NCBI RefSeq assembly: GCF_030160655.1
Contig: NZ_BSOT01000006.1
Location: forward strand, 434,001-498,000
Direction of reading: 5' to 3'
Source of the DNA: Agaribacter marinus
Lineage (GTDB): Bacteria; Pseudomonadota; Gammaproteobacteria; Enterobacterales; Alteromonadaceae
DNA: 64,000 bases
This document shows positions 20,578 to 31,093 of the stretch, one piece after another (positions within the stretch are counted from its first letter, which is position 1; each line of letters begins with the position of its first letter). Under the pieces are notes generated by a model, which saw only the letters and a program-made list of their open reading frames with translations, had not been told where the DNA came from and ran no database searches. Both the position numbers and the translations under genes were made by a program.

Positions 20578-22500
20578 TTGTCTGATACTTCAAAGGGACG
20601 TAGTCGACGATTAGGTTGGAAACCACTAAGATATAGTGTCGACGTCGGTGACGAAGTTAAAATTGTAGAACCTCCTTTTGTGGTCGCCGTTATTGCCAAT
20701 TTAAGTGGCTCGTCGTATTCGGAACATAGGCCGCAGCTTCACGAAAGGAATTTTAAAGCAGTCGACGTTAACAACTTAGATGATTTGCTTGACCGAGTGA
20801 GTCCAAATTTACATTTCACTGTAGAAGACACCTTGGGTATAGGCGACTCAGGTCTTAGTCTAGATTTACACTTTCGACGTTTTGCAGATTTTAGGCCTGA
20901 AAATGTCATTATGCAGGTTCCTCACTTGCACAAGGTTTATCAACTTCGCAGCTATTTTTCTGAATTGATGCTCAATCTTGAGATACGACGCGAGCTTGTA
21001 GATGAATTTGAATCCTGGGAGCTGAGCGAAGAAAAGCGCGTAGAGTTACTTTCTTTCGATTTTGAATATAGTGAAGATTATGCTGAATTAGAGGGGTTAC
21101 CTGAAGGTATCAGCGACGCTACTCATTATTCTGTATTGCGCGTGATCTTGAGTGACTGGAAGAGTAGCCAGTTGGGTATTGTAGAATTTGTTAATGCGAG
21201 GCTTTCTGAACTAGACAAAAAGTTATCTGCGCAGGTCGATCTTATTATTCATCATCCAGAATTTATGGCGCTGGAAGCTACCTGGCGTGGCCTTGAATAT
21301 CTTGCTAGAGAAACTGAAGTTAGCGATCTATTAAAATTGAGAGTGCTGAACGTATCAAAGCGTGAAGTTTTTGAGCAATATGATAAGTGCATCGAAATTG
21401 ACCGAAGTGTACTTTTTAAAAAACTCTTTGATGATGAAGTTGGTGTGATGGGTGGTGAGCCCTACGGGCTTATTGTGTGCGACTTTGATATTACACTGCA
21501 ACGTGAAGACATAAGTTTACTTGACAATTTGGCGCATACGGCGGCCATATGCAGAGCGCCAGTACTAATGTCCGCTTCTCCAGATTTATTTTCACTCACG
21601 TCATGGTCTTCGCTTTCTAAACTGCATAATCTGACGAGGTTGTTCGAAAGTGCCGATTACCTTCATTGGCGAGCGTTTAGACAAACGCTTGATGCCTCCT
21701 TTGTATCACTAGTACTTCCACGCTTATTAGCCCGTATACCTTGGGACAGCGAAGGTGACATACGTCAGCACGGTTTTTTGTATACCGAAAATTGCGGAAA
21801 TGACGAAAATGACGATCATTTTAGCTGGATGAGTGGCGCATTTGGCTTGGCGTCGGTTATCGTCAATGCTTTTGCTCGTGATCGATGGTGTGCTGACTTA
21901 CGAGGTCCACGCTGGGGCAGAATCGAAGGCATCCCTGCCCACCATATTCATGAAGGCAATGAAATTTATAAAGTCATTGGTCCTAGCGAGTTGGATTTTT
22001 CGGAGCGACGCCTGCATGAACTAGCAGCCCTTGGTTTTGTTTCATTGTCTCGCCATAAGAGTGGGGAATTTGCGGCTGTACATACACCTACTTCTGTTGC
22101 GGAGCAAAAACTATATTCAAGTCAAGAGGCGAATGACTGCGCATATCATGCGATACAATTAGAGCATCAGCTTTGCGTTGGGCGAGTATGGAATGTTATT
22201 CGTTCTTATTTAAGTCATAGTTGTGGGCAGTATGACAATTGGGAAGTCGTGTCAGAAGATATCGAGCGTTGGCTTCGGGAGTATTGTGTCGGTGACGATA
22301 TGGACAATGATAGTCGGAGCAAGTCGGTTTTTGTTGCGCCATTTAAAAGCGTTGACGTAAAAATTATAGGAACCGACAAATCACAACCGCATATTCAAGT
22401 AAGAATTGAGCTTAATTATATTCCTCAAGGGAAGGCTATCGCGAGTATGCTATTTGTGCATCCACCGACGGGTGTCTTGTCTGCTAGGCTTATCCCTTGA
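20578..22500 (+). CDS. Single-chain TssB-TssC (VipA-VipB) fusion, orphan contractile-sheath protein
   Basis: Residues about 10-140 follow TssB (RYSVDVGDEVKIVEPPFVV, then RNFKAVDVNNLDDL and VPHLHKVYQL). Residues about 205-640 follow TssC (LSAQVDLIIHHPEFMALEAT, TWRGLEYLARETE, LLDNLAHTAAICRAP, FAFARDRWCADLRGP-like region). In canonical type VI systems these two sheath subunits are separate genes; here they are one 640-aa chain. No tssA, hcp, tssE-tssM or vgrG occurs in the window. The TTG start follows AAAAGGAA by 8 bases; no ATG lies near. The gene is 13 bases before the KAP NTPase gene and probably cotranscribed. The 274-base gap before it shows no terminator or gene. Function could be a minimal sheath-like assembly, a diverged T6SS component with partners elsewhere, or something new. 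Confidence 0.82.
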   Translation: MSDTSKGRSRRLGWKPLRYSVDVGDEVKIVEPPFVVAVIANLSGSSYSEHRPQLHERNFKAVDVNNLDDLLDRVSPNLHFTVEDTLGIGDSGLSLDLHFRRFADFRPENVIMQVPHLHKVYQLRSYFSELMLNLEIRRELVDEFESWELSEEKRVELLSFDFEYSEDYAELEGLPEGISDATHYSVLRVILSDWKSSQLGIVEFVNARLSELDKKLSAQVDLIIHHPEFMALEATWRGLEYLARETEVSDLLKLRVLNVSKREVFEQYDKCIEIDRSVLFKKLFDDEVGVMGGEPYGLIVCDFDITLQREDISLLDNLAHTAAICRAPVLMSASPDLFSLTSWSSLSKLHNLTRLFESADYLHWRAFRQTLDASFVSLVLPRLLARIPWDSEGDIRQHGFLYTENCGNDENDDHFSWMSGAFGLASVIVNAFARDRWCADLRGPRWGRIEGIPAHHIHEGNEIYKVIGPSELDFSERRLHELAALGFVSLSRHKSGEFAAVHTPTSVAEQKLYSSQEANDCAYHAIQLEHQLCVGRVWNVIRSYLSHSCGQYDNWEVVSEDIERWLREYCVGDDMDNDSRSKSVFVAPFKSVDVKIIGTDKSQPHIQVRIELNYIPQGKAIASMLFVHPPTGVLSARLIP

Positions 22501-22513
22501 GTAAGGGCTGACA

Positions 22514-24292
22514 ATGGAAAAAAATGGTCAGCACTCAAGGTCTGAGGAGTATTCTTCTAGTACCTCGATATATAACGATGAACCGGATGTAAATGATCAA
22601 CTGGACCGAGTTGAGCTCGCAAAAGCGTTTTCAGAACTGGTTGATAGTTGTGAAACGCCGTTAGTGATTGGGATTTTTGGTACTTGGGGGGCAGGTAAAA
22701 CGACATTCTTAAAATTGGTTGAGCAACACTTTGCAGAACAGTCTACACATAGTGTTTGGTTTAACGCCTGGGAGCATGATCAGGACGACGCGCCGGCGGT
22801 ATCTTTATTACATGCAACGGTAGATTCCCTAGGACTTAACCAAGAATTTAAACACTCGTTATCCCAAGTGGCATTGGCATTTGGCTCTGTTTTGTTGAAG
22901 AAGACCACGACGCTTTCGATTGATAATGTCGAAAAAGTTAAGAAAATTCTTGATGAAGAATCGTTTCGCGTCAGGGAAGCAAGGGCCAAATTACAGAGTC
23001 ACTTTAAAGAGCTACTTAAAAAAGCCGCAGATAAAGGGCATGGAAGAATTGTTTTCTTCATCGATGATTTAGACCGGTGTTCGCCTGAATGTGTGGTTCG
23101 CGTTTTGTCGTCAATTAAGCTTTATTTTAATGTACCAAATTGCGTGTTCTTCCTTGGCATTGATCGCGAGACCATTGAGCACGCAATTAATACGGAAACA
23201 GGCAAAAGTGGCAGCAGTAATGAGGCTAAATATTTGGACAAGATGGTTCAACTACCTTTTTCCCTGCCGCCTATATCAGAAAAAACCTTTGAAACATATA
23301 TAACTGCGTTGTTACCAGACGATTTACTTGCATGCTCGAAGGTCTTATTCGATGGACTGGATCGAAATCCTCGTTCAGTAAAACGCTTTATTAACAATTT
23401 GATTCTTAGGCATAAACTGGCATTAAACCTTAAGATTTCAAATTACGACCCGCAACTTTTAGCGTTACTACTGCTTTTTGAACAAGCACAACCTGCATTA
23501 TTTCGAGAGTTGGCTCAAAATCAATCGCTGCTATTGGATTTGCATCAGAACGACGAAAAAGCTAGAGATAAAATAGAATCGAAAAGCATTCGTAAGGCGC
23601 TTGCTAACGCATATGTGTCTGAGTTTGCTCGCCTAACGAATTATTTTAGTCTAGCTAATTTAGATGTAGCGATGAAGCAAGAGAAAGATGAATCGCTAGA
23701 TCTTAGTGCATTGGCTAAGGCGCATGGGAAGTGGCTGAAAAGTGTGAGGCAAAAAGGCCAAAAATGGGTAGAAAAAGGCGTTAATTTTACCGAACAAAAC
23801 TTTGATAACATGATCTTGCGAGAAGCTGACTTTACAACGGCATTGATGAACAATAGCAGTTTTAGAAAAGCAGATCTTAGACGAGCGCGTTTGGCTGGTG
23901 CAACCTTGCAACACGCAGATTTTACCGCTGCAAATTTGAGAGAGGCTGATTTGCGCGAGGCAGATTTAGTGGGTGCTAATCTACATCAAGCAGACTTAAA
24001 CAATTGCAACCTGACCAGAACAAATCTGCGAGGGGCAAATTTACGCAAAACGATTGGCTTAAGCTACGAACAAATAAAAAAAAGCCTGATTGATAGTAGT
24101 ACCCAGCTACCCTTGCCATTAGCAACAAAAGTCGCGAAACAAAATGACAATATTGTTACTCGTCGCGCTGTTAAAGGTAAACCTTTACAAGTAACATCAT
24201 CTACTTCAATGGATAAAACAACACCCGTTAAATCTATGAGTGTAGGCGCTAAAATTAAACAGTTTTTTTCTTTTTGGCAACGTGACTTTTGA
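22514..24292 (+). CDS. KAP-family P-loop NTPase with C-terminal pentapeptide repeats
   Basis: The 592-aa protein has Walker A GIFGTWGAGKTTFL (about 54-67) and Walker B RIVFFIDDLDRCSPE (about 178-192), the pattern of KAP NTPases. Residues about 434-520 are pentapeptide repeats (A(D/N)Lxx units such as ADFTAANLREADLREADLVG) forming a predicted beta-helix. A basic Ser/Thr-rich tail follows. KAP proteins are often membrane-linked and some act in phage exclusion (PifA); strong membrane helices are not obvious here. It follows the TssB-TssC fusion by 13 bases, which suggests one operon and a joint role. What it acts on is unknown. Confidence 0.85.
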   Translation: MEKNGQHSRSEEYSSSTSIYNDEPDVNDQLDRVELAKAFSELVDSCETPLVIGIFGTWGAGKTTFLKLVEQHFAEQSTHSVWFNAWEHDQDDAPAVSLLHATVDSLGLNQEFKHSLSQVALAFGSVLLKKTTTLSIDNVEKVKKILDEESFRVREARAKLQSHFKELLKKAADKGHGRIVFFIDDLDRCSPECVVRVLSSIKLYFNVPNCVFFLGIDRETIEHAINTETGKSGSSNEAKYLDKMVQLPFSLPPISEKTFETYITALLPDDLLACSKVLFDGLDRNPRSVKRFINNLILRHKLALNLKISNYDPQLLALLLLFEQAQPALFRELAQNQSLLLDLHQNDEKARDKIESKSIRKALANAYVSEFARLTNYFSLANLDVAMKQEKDESLDLSALAKAHGKWLKSVRQKGQKWVEKGVNFTEQNFDNMILREADFTTALMNNSSFRKADLRRARLAGATLQHADFTAANLREADLREADLVGANLHQADLNNCNLTRTNLRGANLRKTIGLSYEQIKKSLIDSSTQLPLPLATKVAKQNDNIVTRRAVKGKPLQVTSSTSMDKTTPVKSMSVGAKIKQFFSFWQRDF

Positions 24293-24370
24293 TGTTGTTT
24301 GCACGACGTGAACTGCTAGGTGATTCGCATGCAATATCCCTCATTTGGGGTGTTTACAAAGGAAAGAACA

Positions 24371-25231
24371 ATGATGTATTTTTTGCAAAAAATAAACCTT
24401 ATTAATCGAAGTAGAATTCATTTGCGTCACTTCATTTCTACAATCGCATTAACGCTGTTGCTAGCGTCGAATACCGCCTTTGCCGCCGATGACAAAAAAC
24501 CATGGGTTTGGCACGAACACATTAAAGGAGTGTATGACGGGCCTAAATCTTTGGTGTCTGCGATTACAGGGATTGAATATCCTTACCACGTGTACTTACC
24601 ACCTTCGTATAACGAGCAGCCAAACGCCGTTTATCCAGTGTTTATTATTCTTGACGGGCAATGGAATTTGCCGGGCTATGGCTTTAACGTCGATCAAAAA
24701 AAGCTCGATATTATTCTTGTTGCGATTGAAGAAGGGCCAAAGGGAAGCAAGCGCAGAAATATTGACTACAAGTTGCCCGGTGCAATTGCATATACCGACT
24801 TTATTGCAAAAGAGTTTGTGCCTCATATCGATAGTCATTACCGAGTTGACAGTGCCAATCGTACAATTCAAGGCACCTCGCTAGGCGGCATTGCGTCGAC
24901 AGTTATGTTACTTAGAGACGATGTAAAACAACCGCTTTTTAAGAACTACCTAGCGGATGATCCGTCATACTGGGATAGAGCCGATGAAATGCAGGCGTTA
25001 GCGAAATTACGCAAAGACGCGGGCGTCACTAAACAAGCCAATTTATTTGTTACTACTGCCTTTCCCTTAGGTAATCACTATGCGGCGACTGAATTATTGG
25101 ACACTATAGAAAGCCTAGATATTCCCCATTTGAATATCACCAGAGAAAAGTATTTCACTACGCACAAAAACATTTCATCTGCTTCACTGAAAGATACCTT
25201 AGATAAGGTATTTGGCAGTTTAAAGCAGTAG
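24371..25231 (+). CDS. Exported esterase of the alpha/beta hydrolase (esterase D-like) family
   Basis: About 286 aa with a signal peptide ending near AFAAD, so periplasmic or secreted. The nucleophile elbow is GTSLGG, after the family pattern FVPHIDSHYRV. An upstream GTG at 24320 would add 17 residues, but the ATG at 24371 follows a strong AAAGGAAAG site and places the signal peptide at the start. Family members cleave acyl esters including siderophore or sugar esters; the substrate here is unknown. It is 78 bases after the KAP gene and 24 bases before the kinase gene. Confidence 0.78.
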   Translation: MMYFLQKINLINRSRIHLRHFISTIALTLLLASNTAFAADDKKPWVWHEHIKGVYDGPKSLVSAITGIEYPYHVYLPPSYNEQPNAVYPVFIILDGQWNLPGYGFNVDQKKLDIILVAIEEGPKGSKRRNIDYKLPGAIAYTDFIAKEFVPHIDSHYRVDSANRTIQGTSLGGIASTVMLLRDDVKQPLFKNYLADDPSYWDRADEMQALAKLRKDAGVTKQANLFVTTAFPLGNHYAATELLDTIESLDIPHLNITREKYFTTHKNISSASLKDTLDKVFGSLKQ

Positions 25232-25255
25232 CGCAACAACGAGACAGTATTCACC

Positions 25256-26224
25256 ATGAAAACCCTAGATTTACAAACGCCATTGGCCACACTTCAAGCA
25301 TTTTTAACTGCGTTAAATTGGCTTCAAGATGAAAATATTCAAAAAGTAGAATCGCCAGGTGAAGGCAATATGAATGTACTAATGCGTGTAGTGACCGATA
25401 AGCGCACATTTATTTTGAAACAATCCAGAGCCTATGTACGCAAATATCCTGATGTAGCCGCGCCGATCGAAAGAATTGACGCCGAGCACGAATTTTACTT
25501 AGCCATTCGGGGCGCAAACATTGAGGCACATACCCCTCGCGTTCTAGCATACGCGCCAGCACATTATTTGATGATGATGGAAGATTTAGGGGCGGGTGAA
25601 GATATGACGCAGATATATTCAGAATGCGACGTTGCTGTTGAAGATGTCACGTGTTTGCTGACTATTATGGCGCATATTCATGAACAAAAAGCCCCTGAAG
25701 ACTTCCCGTTAAATCTTGCTCTGCGTAAATTAAATCATGCGCACCTTTTTGTGCTGCCTTATATGCTCGATAATGGCTTTCAGTTAGATGACGTACAACA
25801 AGGTTTGCAAGCCTTGTCGATGCCATACAAAACGGATAAAACGCTTCAAGCAATCATCGACAAATTAGGTCAACATTATCTTTCTCAAGGCACTACCTTA
25901 CTTCATGGCGACTATTACCCCGGTAGTTGGATGAAAGCGAAGGGACAACTTTACATCATGGATCCTGAATTTTGCTTTGTCGGCGCAAAAGAGTATGACG
26001 TTGGGGTAATGGCCGCTCATTTGCTCATGACTACCGGCGAGCATACATGGCTAAATACCGTTTGTGCCACCTACGCAAATAAACTCGACGAGCAGTTAGT
26101 GTATCAGTATGCGGGTATGGAGATTTTGCGGCGGTTAATTGGCTTAGCGCAATTACCACTTAAAAGGACAATAGAAGAAAAGGCCGTGTTGTTAAAATTA
26201 GCGCGAGAATTAGTGATGGCCTGA
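25256..26224 (+). CDS. MtnK-like small-molecule kinase (APH phosphotransferase fold)
   Basis: The 322-aa protein has the APH catalytic loop LLHGDYYPGSW and the metal-binding MDPEFCFVGAKEYDVG, which is closer to methylthioribose kinase than to aminoglycoside kinases. The N-terminal EGNMNVLMRV nucleotide-binding loop and ILKQS lysine are visible. Other methionine-salvage genes are absent nearby, so the substrate (methylthioribose or another sugar/choline-like compound) is not settled. Confidence 0.72.
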   Translation: MKTLDLQTPLATLQAFLTALNWLQDENIQKVESPGEGNMNVLMRVVTDKRTFILKQSRAYVRKYPDVAAPIERIDAEHEFYLAIRGANIEAHTPRVLAYAPAHYLMMMEDLGAGEDMTQIYSECDVAVEDVTCLLTIMAHIHEQKAPEDFPLNLALRKLNHAHLFVLPYMLDNGFQLDDVQQGLQALSMPYKTDKTLQAIIDKLGQHYLSQGTTLLHGDYYPGSWMKAKGQLYIMDPEFCFVGAKEYDVGVMAAHLLMTTGEHTWLNTVCATYANKLDEQLVYQYAGMEILRRLIGLAQLPLKRTIEEKAVLLKLARELVMA

Positions 26225-26459
26225 GGTTGAGGTATGTGCTCGGTATTTTTTATTTACATTGGTTTTCTAATTAAATAGAAGAAAGGTAAATAAGGCCTTG
26301 CTCAATACAACAAATTACTATAAGTTCGCCGCTCCTTTTTTATCCAGTGCGCAAAGCGCTTTCGTCTGTCAGCTTTCGGTCGGTCTTCGAGCGTAGTGTT
26401 GGTATTGGCGCTGAATAAATGATTACCATCCAACATTTAACAAGAGTATTTTTAAATAT

Positions 26460-27764
26460 ATGAGTTTTTCCTCTTTAGGGCTATCTAAGGCGCTCGTCAA
26501 TGCGGTTGAATCCAAAGGGTATTCAACGCCTACTCCCATACAAGCAGAAGGCATCCCTGCAGTGCTTTCCGGCAAAGATATTATGGCAGCAGCGCAAACG
26601 GGGACAGGAAAAACAGCGGCATTCACTTTGCCGCTGATTGAAAAACTCTCGAATAATTATCGGCCACCTAGAGCTAACCATATTAAAGCCTTGGTGTTAA
26701 CACCTACGCGTGAATTGGCAGCTCAGGTAGCGGCCAATGTAAATGAATACAAAGTAAATACTCAGATAAAGTCGCATGTTGTGTTTGGTGGTGTATCTAT
26801 TAACCCGCAAATGAAAAATTTGCGCCGTGGCTGCGATATTCTAGTCGCAACACCGGGCCGCTTATTGGATTTATTTCAACAGAACGCGGTTAAGTTTTCC
26901 GATGTTGAAGTGTTGGTACTGGACGAAGCCGACCGTATGTTAGATATGGGCTTTATTCATGATATAAAACGAGTGCTTAAACTATTGCCGGTAAAACGTC
27001 AGAATTTACTGTTTTCTGCGACGTTTTCAGACGACATTCGCACGCTCGCTAGTTCTTTGGTAAATGATCCGATTGAAATATCGGTAACGCCTAAAAATAC
27101 TGCAAATACGAGTGTTGAGCATTCGATAGTCTTTCTTGAAAAAGCCAACAAAAGCCGCCTATTAAGCCACCTTATCGAGAGTAACAATTGGCAGCAAGCC
27201 TTGGTATTTACTCGCACTAAACATGGCGCCAATAGACTTACAAAGCAATTATCAGGCAAAGGGATTACCGCTGCGGCTATTCATGGTAACAAGAGCCAAG
27301 GTGCTCGTACCAAGGCATTGAAAGAGTTTAAAAGCGGTGAGTTGCGTATATTAGTTGCCACAGATATCGCGGCAAGAGGCATCGACATCGATCAATTACC
27401 AAATGTCGTTAATTATGATTTGCCAAATGTTGCAGAAGATTATGTGCATCGCATTGGCCGTACCGGCCGAGCTGGGGCGACAGGCAGCGCTGTATCATTT
27501 GTCACCATTGAAGATGTAAAGCAACTCGCGGATATTCAGAACCTAATTCAAAAAATCATACCTGTTATTCATGTAAAAGGTTTCTCGTCAAAGCATGAGT
27601 TGCCGCCAATGAAACTGAAGCCTGTGAAACCAGCAAGACCCAAAAAGCCGAAACAGGGCAGCACAGGTGCTAAAAGTGCTAACGCAGGTAATAACAGCAA
27701 CTCAAGAACGCGTGCAAAACAGCGACGCAAAACGCCGCCTAAAAACCAGCATACACAAAACTAG
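26460..27764 (+). CDS. rhlE: DEAD-box ATP-dependent RNA helicase, RhlE-like
   Basis: All helicase motifs are present: Q-motif region, [37 protein letters not shown] and [10 protein letters not shown]. The 434-aa length and the basic, Lys/Pro/Asn-rich C-terminus match RhlE-type helicases, which remodel RNA in ribosome assembly and cold adaptation. A 235-base leader (26225-26459) holds no other gene; long leaders are common for cold-regulated helicases but no specific element was recognised. It converges on the aminotransferase gene with a 13-base gap. Confidence 0.9.
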   Translation: MSFSSLGLSKALVNAVESKGYSTPTPIQAEGIPAVLSGKDIMAAAQTGTGKTAAFTLPLIEKLSNNYRPPRANHIKALVLTPTRELAAQVAANVNEYKVNTQIKSHVVFGGVSINPQMKNLRRGCDILVATPGRLLDLFQQNAVKFSDVEVLVLDEADRMLDMGFIHDIKRVLKLLPVKRQNLLFSATFSDDIRTLASSLVNDPIEISVTPKNTANTSVEHSIVFLEKANKSRLLSHLIESNNWQQALVFTRTKHGANRLTKQLSGKGITAAAIHGNKSQGARTKALKEFKSGELRILVATDIAARGIDIDQLPNVVNYDLPNVAEDYVHRIGRTGRAGATGSAVSFVTIEDVKQLADIQNLIQKIIPVIHVKGFSSKHELPPMKLKPVKPARPKKPKQGSTGAKSANAGNNSNSRTRAKQRRKTPPKNQHTQN

Positions 27765-27777
27765 CTATTGACCGCTA

Positions 27778-28983
27778 TCAATCTACAACAGCATGGCGGT
27801 CTAGCACACTCTCTAGTGCGGCCATGCCAGCAGGTAAATCAAGTTGTTGGCCAAGTAAATTAATACTTGCGCCAAAGGCGTGTAATGTTCGGAATAAATT
27901 ATGTGCACGGCATTGTTCGCCCATTTGCCCAATTCTGACGATATTAGCACCAAAGGACCCTGAAATTTCGACCTTATAGCGGCTTGACAGCGTGCGAAGT
28001 AGCTCAGGCGACTGAATGCCATCAGGCACTTTGATACCAACGACGGAGTTTAATCTAGCCTCGGGTTTAACATGCAAGTGAAGCCCCATGGCTTCAATTC
28101 CTGCCTGTAGCGCTTGCGAACTTCTTGCATGTCGTTCGCATCTGAGCTCAAGCGTTTCGGTACAGACTAAGCGCAACGCTTCATGAATCGCCAAAATACC
28201 GGATACAGGGGCAGTGTAATGATACGATTTTTTATACCAAAACTGGTCCGCTAATTTTGCATCTAAACACCAGTGCTTTAGTTGGTCTTTGCGGGCTAAA
28301 ATATGTTCCCACGCTTGTTTAGAAAATCCAATGAGTGATACGCCAGGAATACACGATAAGCCTTTTTGGCCGCCAGTAATAACAGCATCAATTCCCCAAT
28401 TGTCCATTTCAAATGGCATGGTACTTAAGGTACATACGGCATCGACAACGACTAAACAATTGTGCTTTTTCGCAATGGCGGCAATATTGGCAAGTGCATG
28501 ATTGCATACGGTGCTGGAGGTTTCGCCTTGTACTATCGTAAGTACTTGCGGCTGATGTTTAACAATATATTCTTCCACTATTTCGGGGGCCGCGCTTTCG
28601 CCCTCAGGCACAAGTAGTCGGATAACATCTGCATCGACACGCGCAGCCATTTCGGCTAAGCGACTACTAAAAAAGCCGTTGCATATACTGAGTACTTTAC
28701 TTTTAGGTACGACCAAATTGGCAATTGCCATTTCCATGGCCGCAGAGCCAGGCCCAGCTACACCGAGAATGTGCCCATGTTGTGTTTGAAACACATACCG
28801 AGACATTTGTTTTACTTGCTCGATAATTTGCGCCATGGTGTCCCCGAGATGATTAATCACAATGCCATTTGCTGCCGCGACTCGGGCCGGAATTGGCACA
28901 GGGCCAGCGCCCATCATGAGTAGTGGTTCGTCGGGCAAAATGTTGTCGAGTGATAATAAGCCAGTGGGCGCCTGAATTTGCAA
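27778..28983 (-). CDS. Class V PLP-dependent aminotransferase (alanine/serine-glyoxylate type)
   Basis: The 401-aa cytoplasmic enzyme belongs to fold type I class V, with the PLP lysine in ITGGQKGLSCIPG and the cofactor Asp in VVDAVCTL. It resembles alanine-glyoxylate and serine-pyruvate aminotransferases (start GAGPVPIPARV). It lies downstream of opgGH on the same strand but with 133 bases between, so it probably has its own promoter. Amino donor not certain. Confidence 0.82.
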   Translation of the reverse strand: MQIQAPTGLLSLDNILPDEPLLMMGAGPVPIPARVAAANGIVINHLGDTMAQIIEQVKQMSRYVFQTQHGHILGVAGPGSAAMEMAIANLVVPKSKVLSICNGFFSSRLAEMAARVDADVIRLLVPEGESAAPEIVEEYIVKHQPQVLTIVQGETSSTVCNHALANIAAIAKKHNCLVVVDAVCTLSTMPFEMDNWGIDAVITGGQKGLSCIPGVSLIGFSKQAWEHILARKDQLKHWCLDAKLADQFWYKKSYHYTAPVSGILAIHEALRLVCTETLELRCERHARSSQALQAGIEAMGLHLHVKPEARLNSVVGIKVPDGIQSPELLRTLSSRYKVEISGSFGANIVRIGQMGEQCRAHNLFRTLHAFGASINLLGQQLDLPAGMAALESVLDRHAVVD

Positions 28984-29116
28984 AATGTTTCCTATAGAGT
29001 CATATGTTAGAAGATGTAGCGAGTTACATTCTCTACTACATCATATTGCACAAGCGCATATTATAAGCACATTGGGCAGCGAAAGCTCATGGCTTTTTTG
29101 CTCAACTCGATTTGAT

Positions 29117-31093
29117 TTAGGCAAGTTTTTTGGGTGTGAGAATATTTGTACCTTCTTGTGTCTCTTTATTTTTGTCATCGGGGATAGCATTGGGCAAATG
29201 TTGCGATTGCATATCTTGCCATTGCTCTGCCGGCAGCGTAAATACATTCACGAGATAGGGTGCCGCATTCAGATTTGCTGTTGTTTGCTGAAGTTTTTTC
29301 ATTTCGTAGGTTGGGCGTAGCTCTTCAGGGATGAGCAGTATACCTATGCGCTTAAACATTAAACCAAGCGATACGCTGCTCGAATAGCGAATCACCGGGT
29401 AGGCAAGCACTAAGCCTGTGAGCACCGGCAATAGCCAGTAAAATAAGGCGGGCGCAAAAACCAATACGACTGCTGACCACACCAACCCTAGTAAGGTAAG
29501 TGGCCATGTAAACGTAAAGGCAGTGCGCCAAGGCAGCATTTTCCCCTCACGCGTTTGCGCCTCCCATTTTACGCTTTTACCTGCCAATACATTGAGCACA
29601 AAATAGCTGTGATACATTAACATGATAGGTGCGAGCAATACGGCAAACGAGAATTCGAGTATCGCGCTAAACATAAATTTTAGGGGGCCGCCAAATTCAC
29701 GACTGCGCTGCAATAAGGTTAGTAATATCCCAAGCATTTTGGGTAAAAATAGCAGTGCAATGGTCACGTAAAGCGTGATTTCCATCACGGCTTGTTTCGT
29801 AATTAGCCATGTGGGGAATAATTGATAGGGCTGAGTAAAATAAACTGGTGGTGTTAGCGATTTTATTACGGCATCTGCTGTTCCTGCAATAAGCATAAAA
29901 AGTAAGAGAATTGACGAGACATAAGCAAATGCACCGAATAAGAAATGTAGGCGATTGGCTGTACGTAGTTTTGGTGTTTTGATGAGTGCCAAATGTTGCA
30001 TATTGCCTTGTACCCATCGGCGGTCTCTAGTCGCGTAATCAATAATGTTTGGTGGTACTTCTTCATAACTGCCATGGTGATCAGTCAGTAAATACACTTC
30101 CCAACCTGCACGGCGTAGTAACGCGGCTTCAACAAAGTCATGACTAAGAATATCGCCACCAAAAGGCTTCCTGCCTGTTAATTTTGGCAGTCCGCAGGTG
30201 TCAATAAATGCGGATATTCTTATCGTGGCATTGTGTCCCCAATAATTCGCGCTATTGGTTTGCCAGAATGCGAGGCCAGTGGCTAACATCGGACTATATA
30301 CATGCGCGGCAAATTGCACAAAACGGCCGAAAAACGTCGTTTGTCTTACGGGCATGGGGATGGTCTGAATTAGGCCGACCTTTGCGTTGAACTCCATTCG
30401 CTGTGCAAGCTCAACGACTTTACTACCCGACATAACGCTATCTGCATCAAGCACGGTCATACTCTCATACATATACCCCCAGCGCTGGCAAAAGTCTTTT
30501 ACATTGCCGACTTTTCTTTCGGTATTGTTGACGCGACGCCGATAAAAGCAGCGGTTTGCGATATCTGAGGGCAGGCGTTTTAGCATAGATGCCCAATACG
30601 ACAATTCTTTATCTATTAAACTCTCATCTTGGGTGTCGCTTAGCATGTAAAAGTCGAATTGGTCGCTTTGTGCTTCTTTCGAAATGCCTAATACGTTTGC
30701 TTCAAAACCGGCCATAATGCGCAAGGTATCTTCATTGTATACCGGCATAATTAGCGCGTGTCGATTGTTTAGCTTTAGGTGTTTGTCGGCAAAGGCATGT
30801 TGTCTTTTTAAGGTTAAAGGGTCGCGCTTGAATAGCTTTAATATGAAGCCAATGATGGCTGTCCAAAATGCCATTGATAGCCAGAGGTATAACACCGACG
30901 CCAAACATAGTTGCACCCATTCCAATGGGCGTAGTTCGTTGGGTTCAAGAATGACAAAGGTTTGATAGCTAGTCCATACTGCCGTAGGTAACACCAGTGA
31001 CAGCATAAGCAGTATTCGAAAAGCTGTAAAACGAGTAGCCAAGCCAGTTGTAGGTGGCGTTGCCGGTATTGTTGTCGATGAGGCGTTATTCAT
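29117..31093 (-). CDS. opgH: Osmoregulated periplasmic glucan glucosyltransferase OpgH (MdoH)
   Basis: This 658-aa inner-membrane GT2 glycosyltransferase polymerises the beta-glucan backbone from UDP-glucose. It shows MPVYNEDTLRIMAGFEANV, the DAD metal motif (TVLDADSVMSG), the GGDILSHDFVEAALLRRAG stretch and the RRWVQGNMQHL acceptor motif, with N-terminal helices and a group of C-terminal membrane helices. It is shorter than E. coli OpgH (about 850), lacking much of the long N-terminal cytosolic part. Its start overlaps the opgG end by 8 bases. Confidence 0.93.
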   Translation of the reverse strand: MNNASSTTIPATPPTTGLATRFTAFRILLMLSLVLPTAVWTSYQTFVILEPNELRPLEWVQLCLASVLYLWLSMAFWTAIIGFILKLFKRDPLTLKRQHAFADKHLKLNNRHALIMPVYNEDTLRIMAGFEANVLGISKEAQSDQFDFYMLSDTQDESLIDKELSYWASMLKRLPSDIANRCFYRRRVNNTERKVGNVKDFCQRWGYMYESMTVLDADSVMSGSKVVELAQRMEFNAKVGLIQTIPMPVRQTTFFGRFVQFAAHVYSPMLATGLAFWQTNSANYWGHNATIRISAFIDTCGLPKLTGRKPFGGDILSHDFVEAALLRRAGWEVYLLTDHHGSYEEVPPNIIDYATRDRRWVQGNMQHLALIKTPKLRTANRLHFLFGAFAYVSSILLLFMLIAGTADAVIKSLTPPVYFTQPYQLFPTWLITKQAVMEITLYVTIALLFLPKMLGILLTLLQRSREFGGPLKFMFSAILEFSFAVLLAPIMLMYHSYFVLNVLAGKSVKWEAQTREGKMLPWRTAFTFTWPLTLLGLVWSAVVLVFAPALFYWLLPVLTGLVLAYPVIRYSSSVSLGLMFKRIGILLIPEELRPTYEMKKLQQTTANLNAAPYLVNVFTLPAEQWQDMQSQHLPNAIPDDKNKETQEGTNILTPKKLA

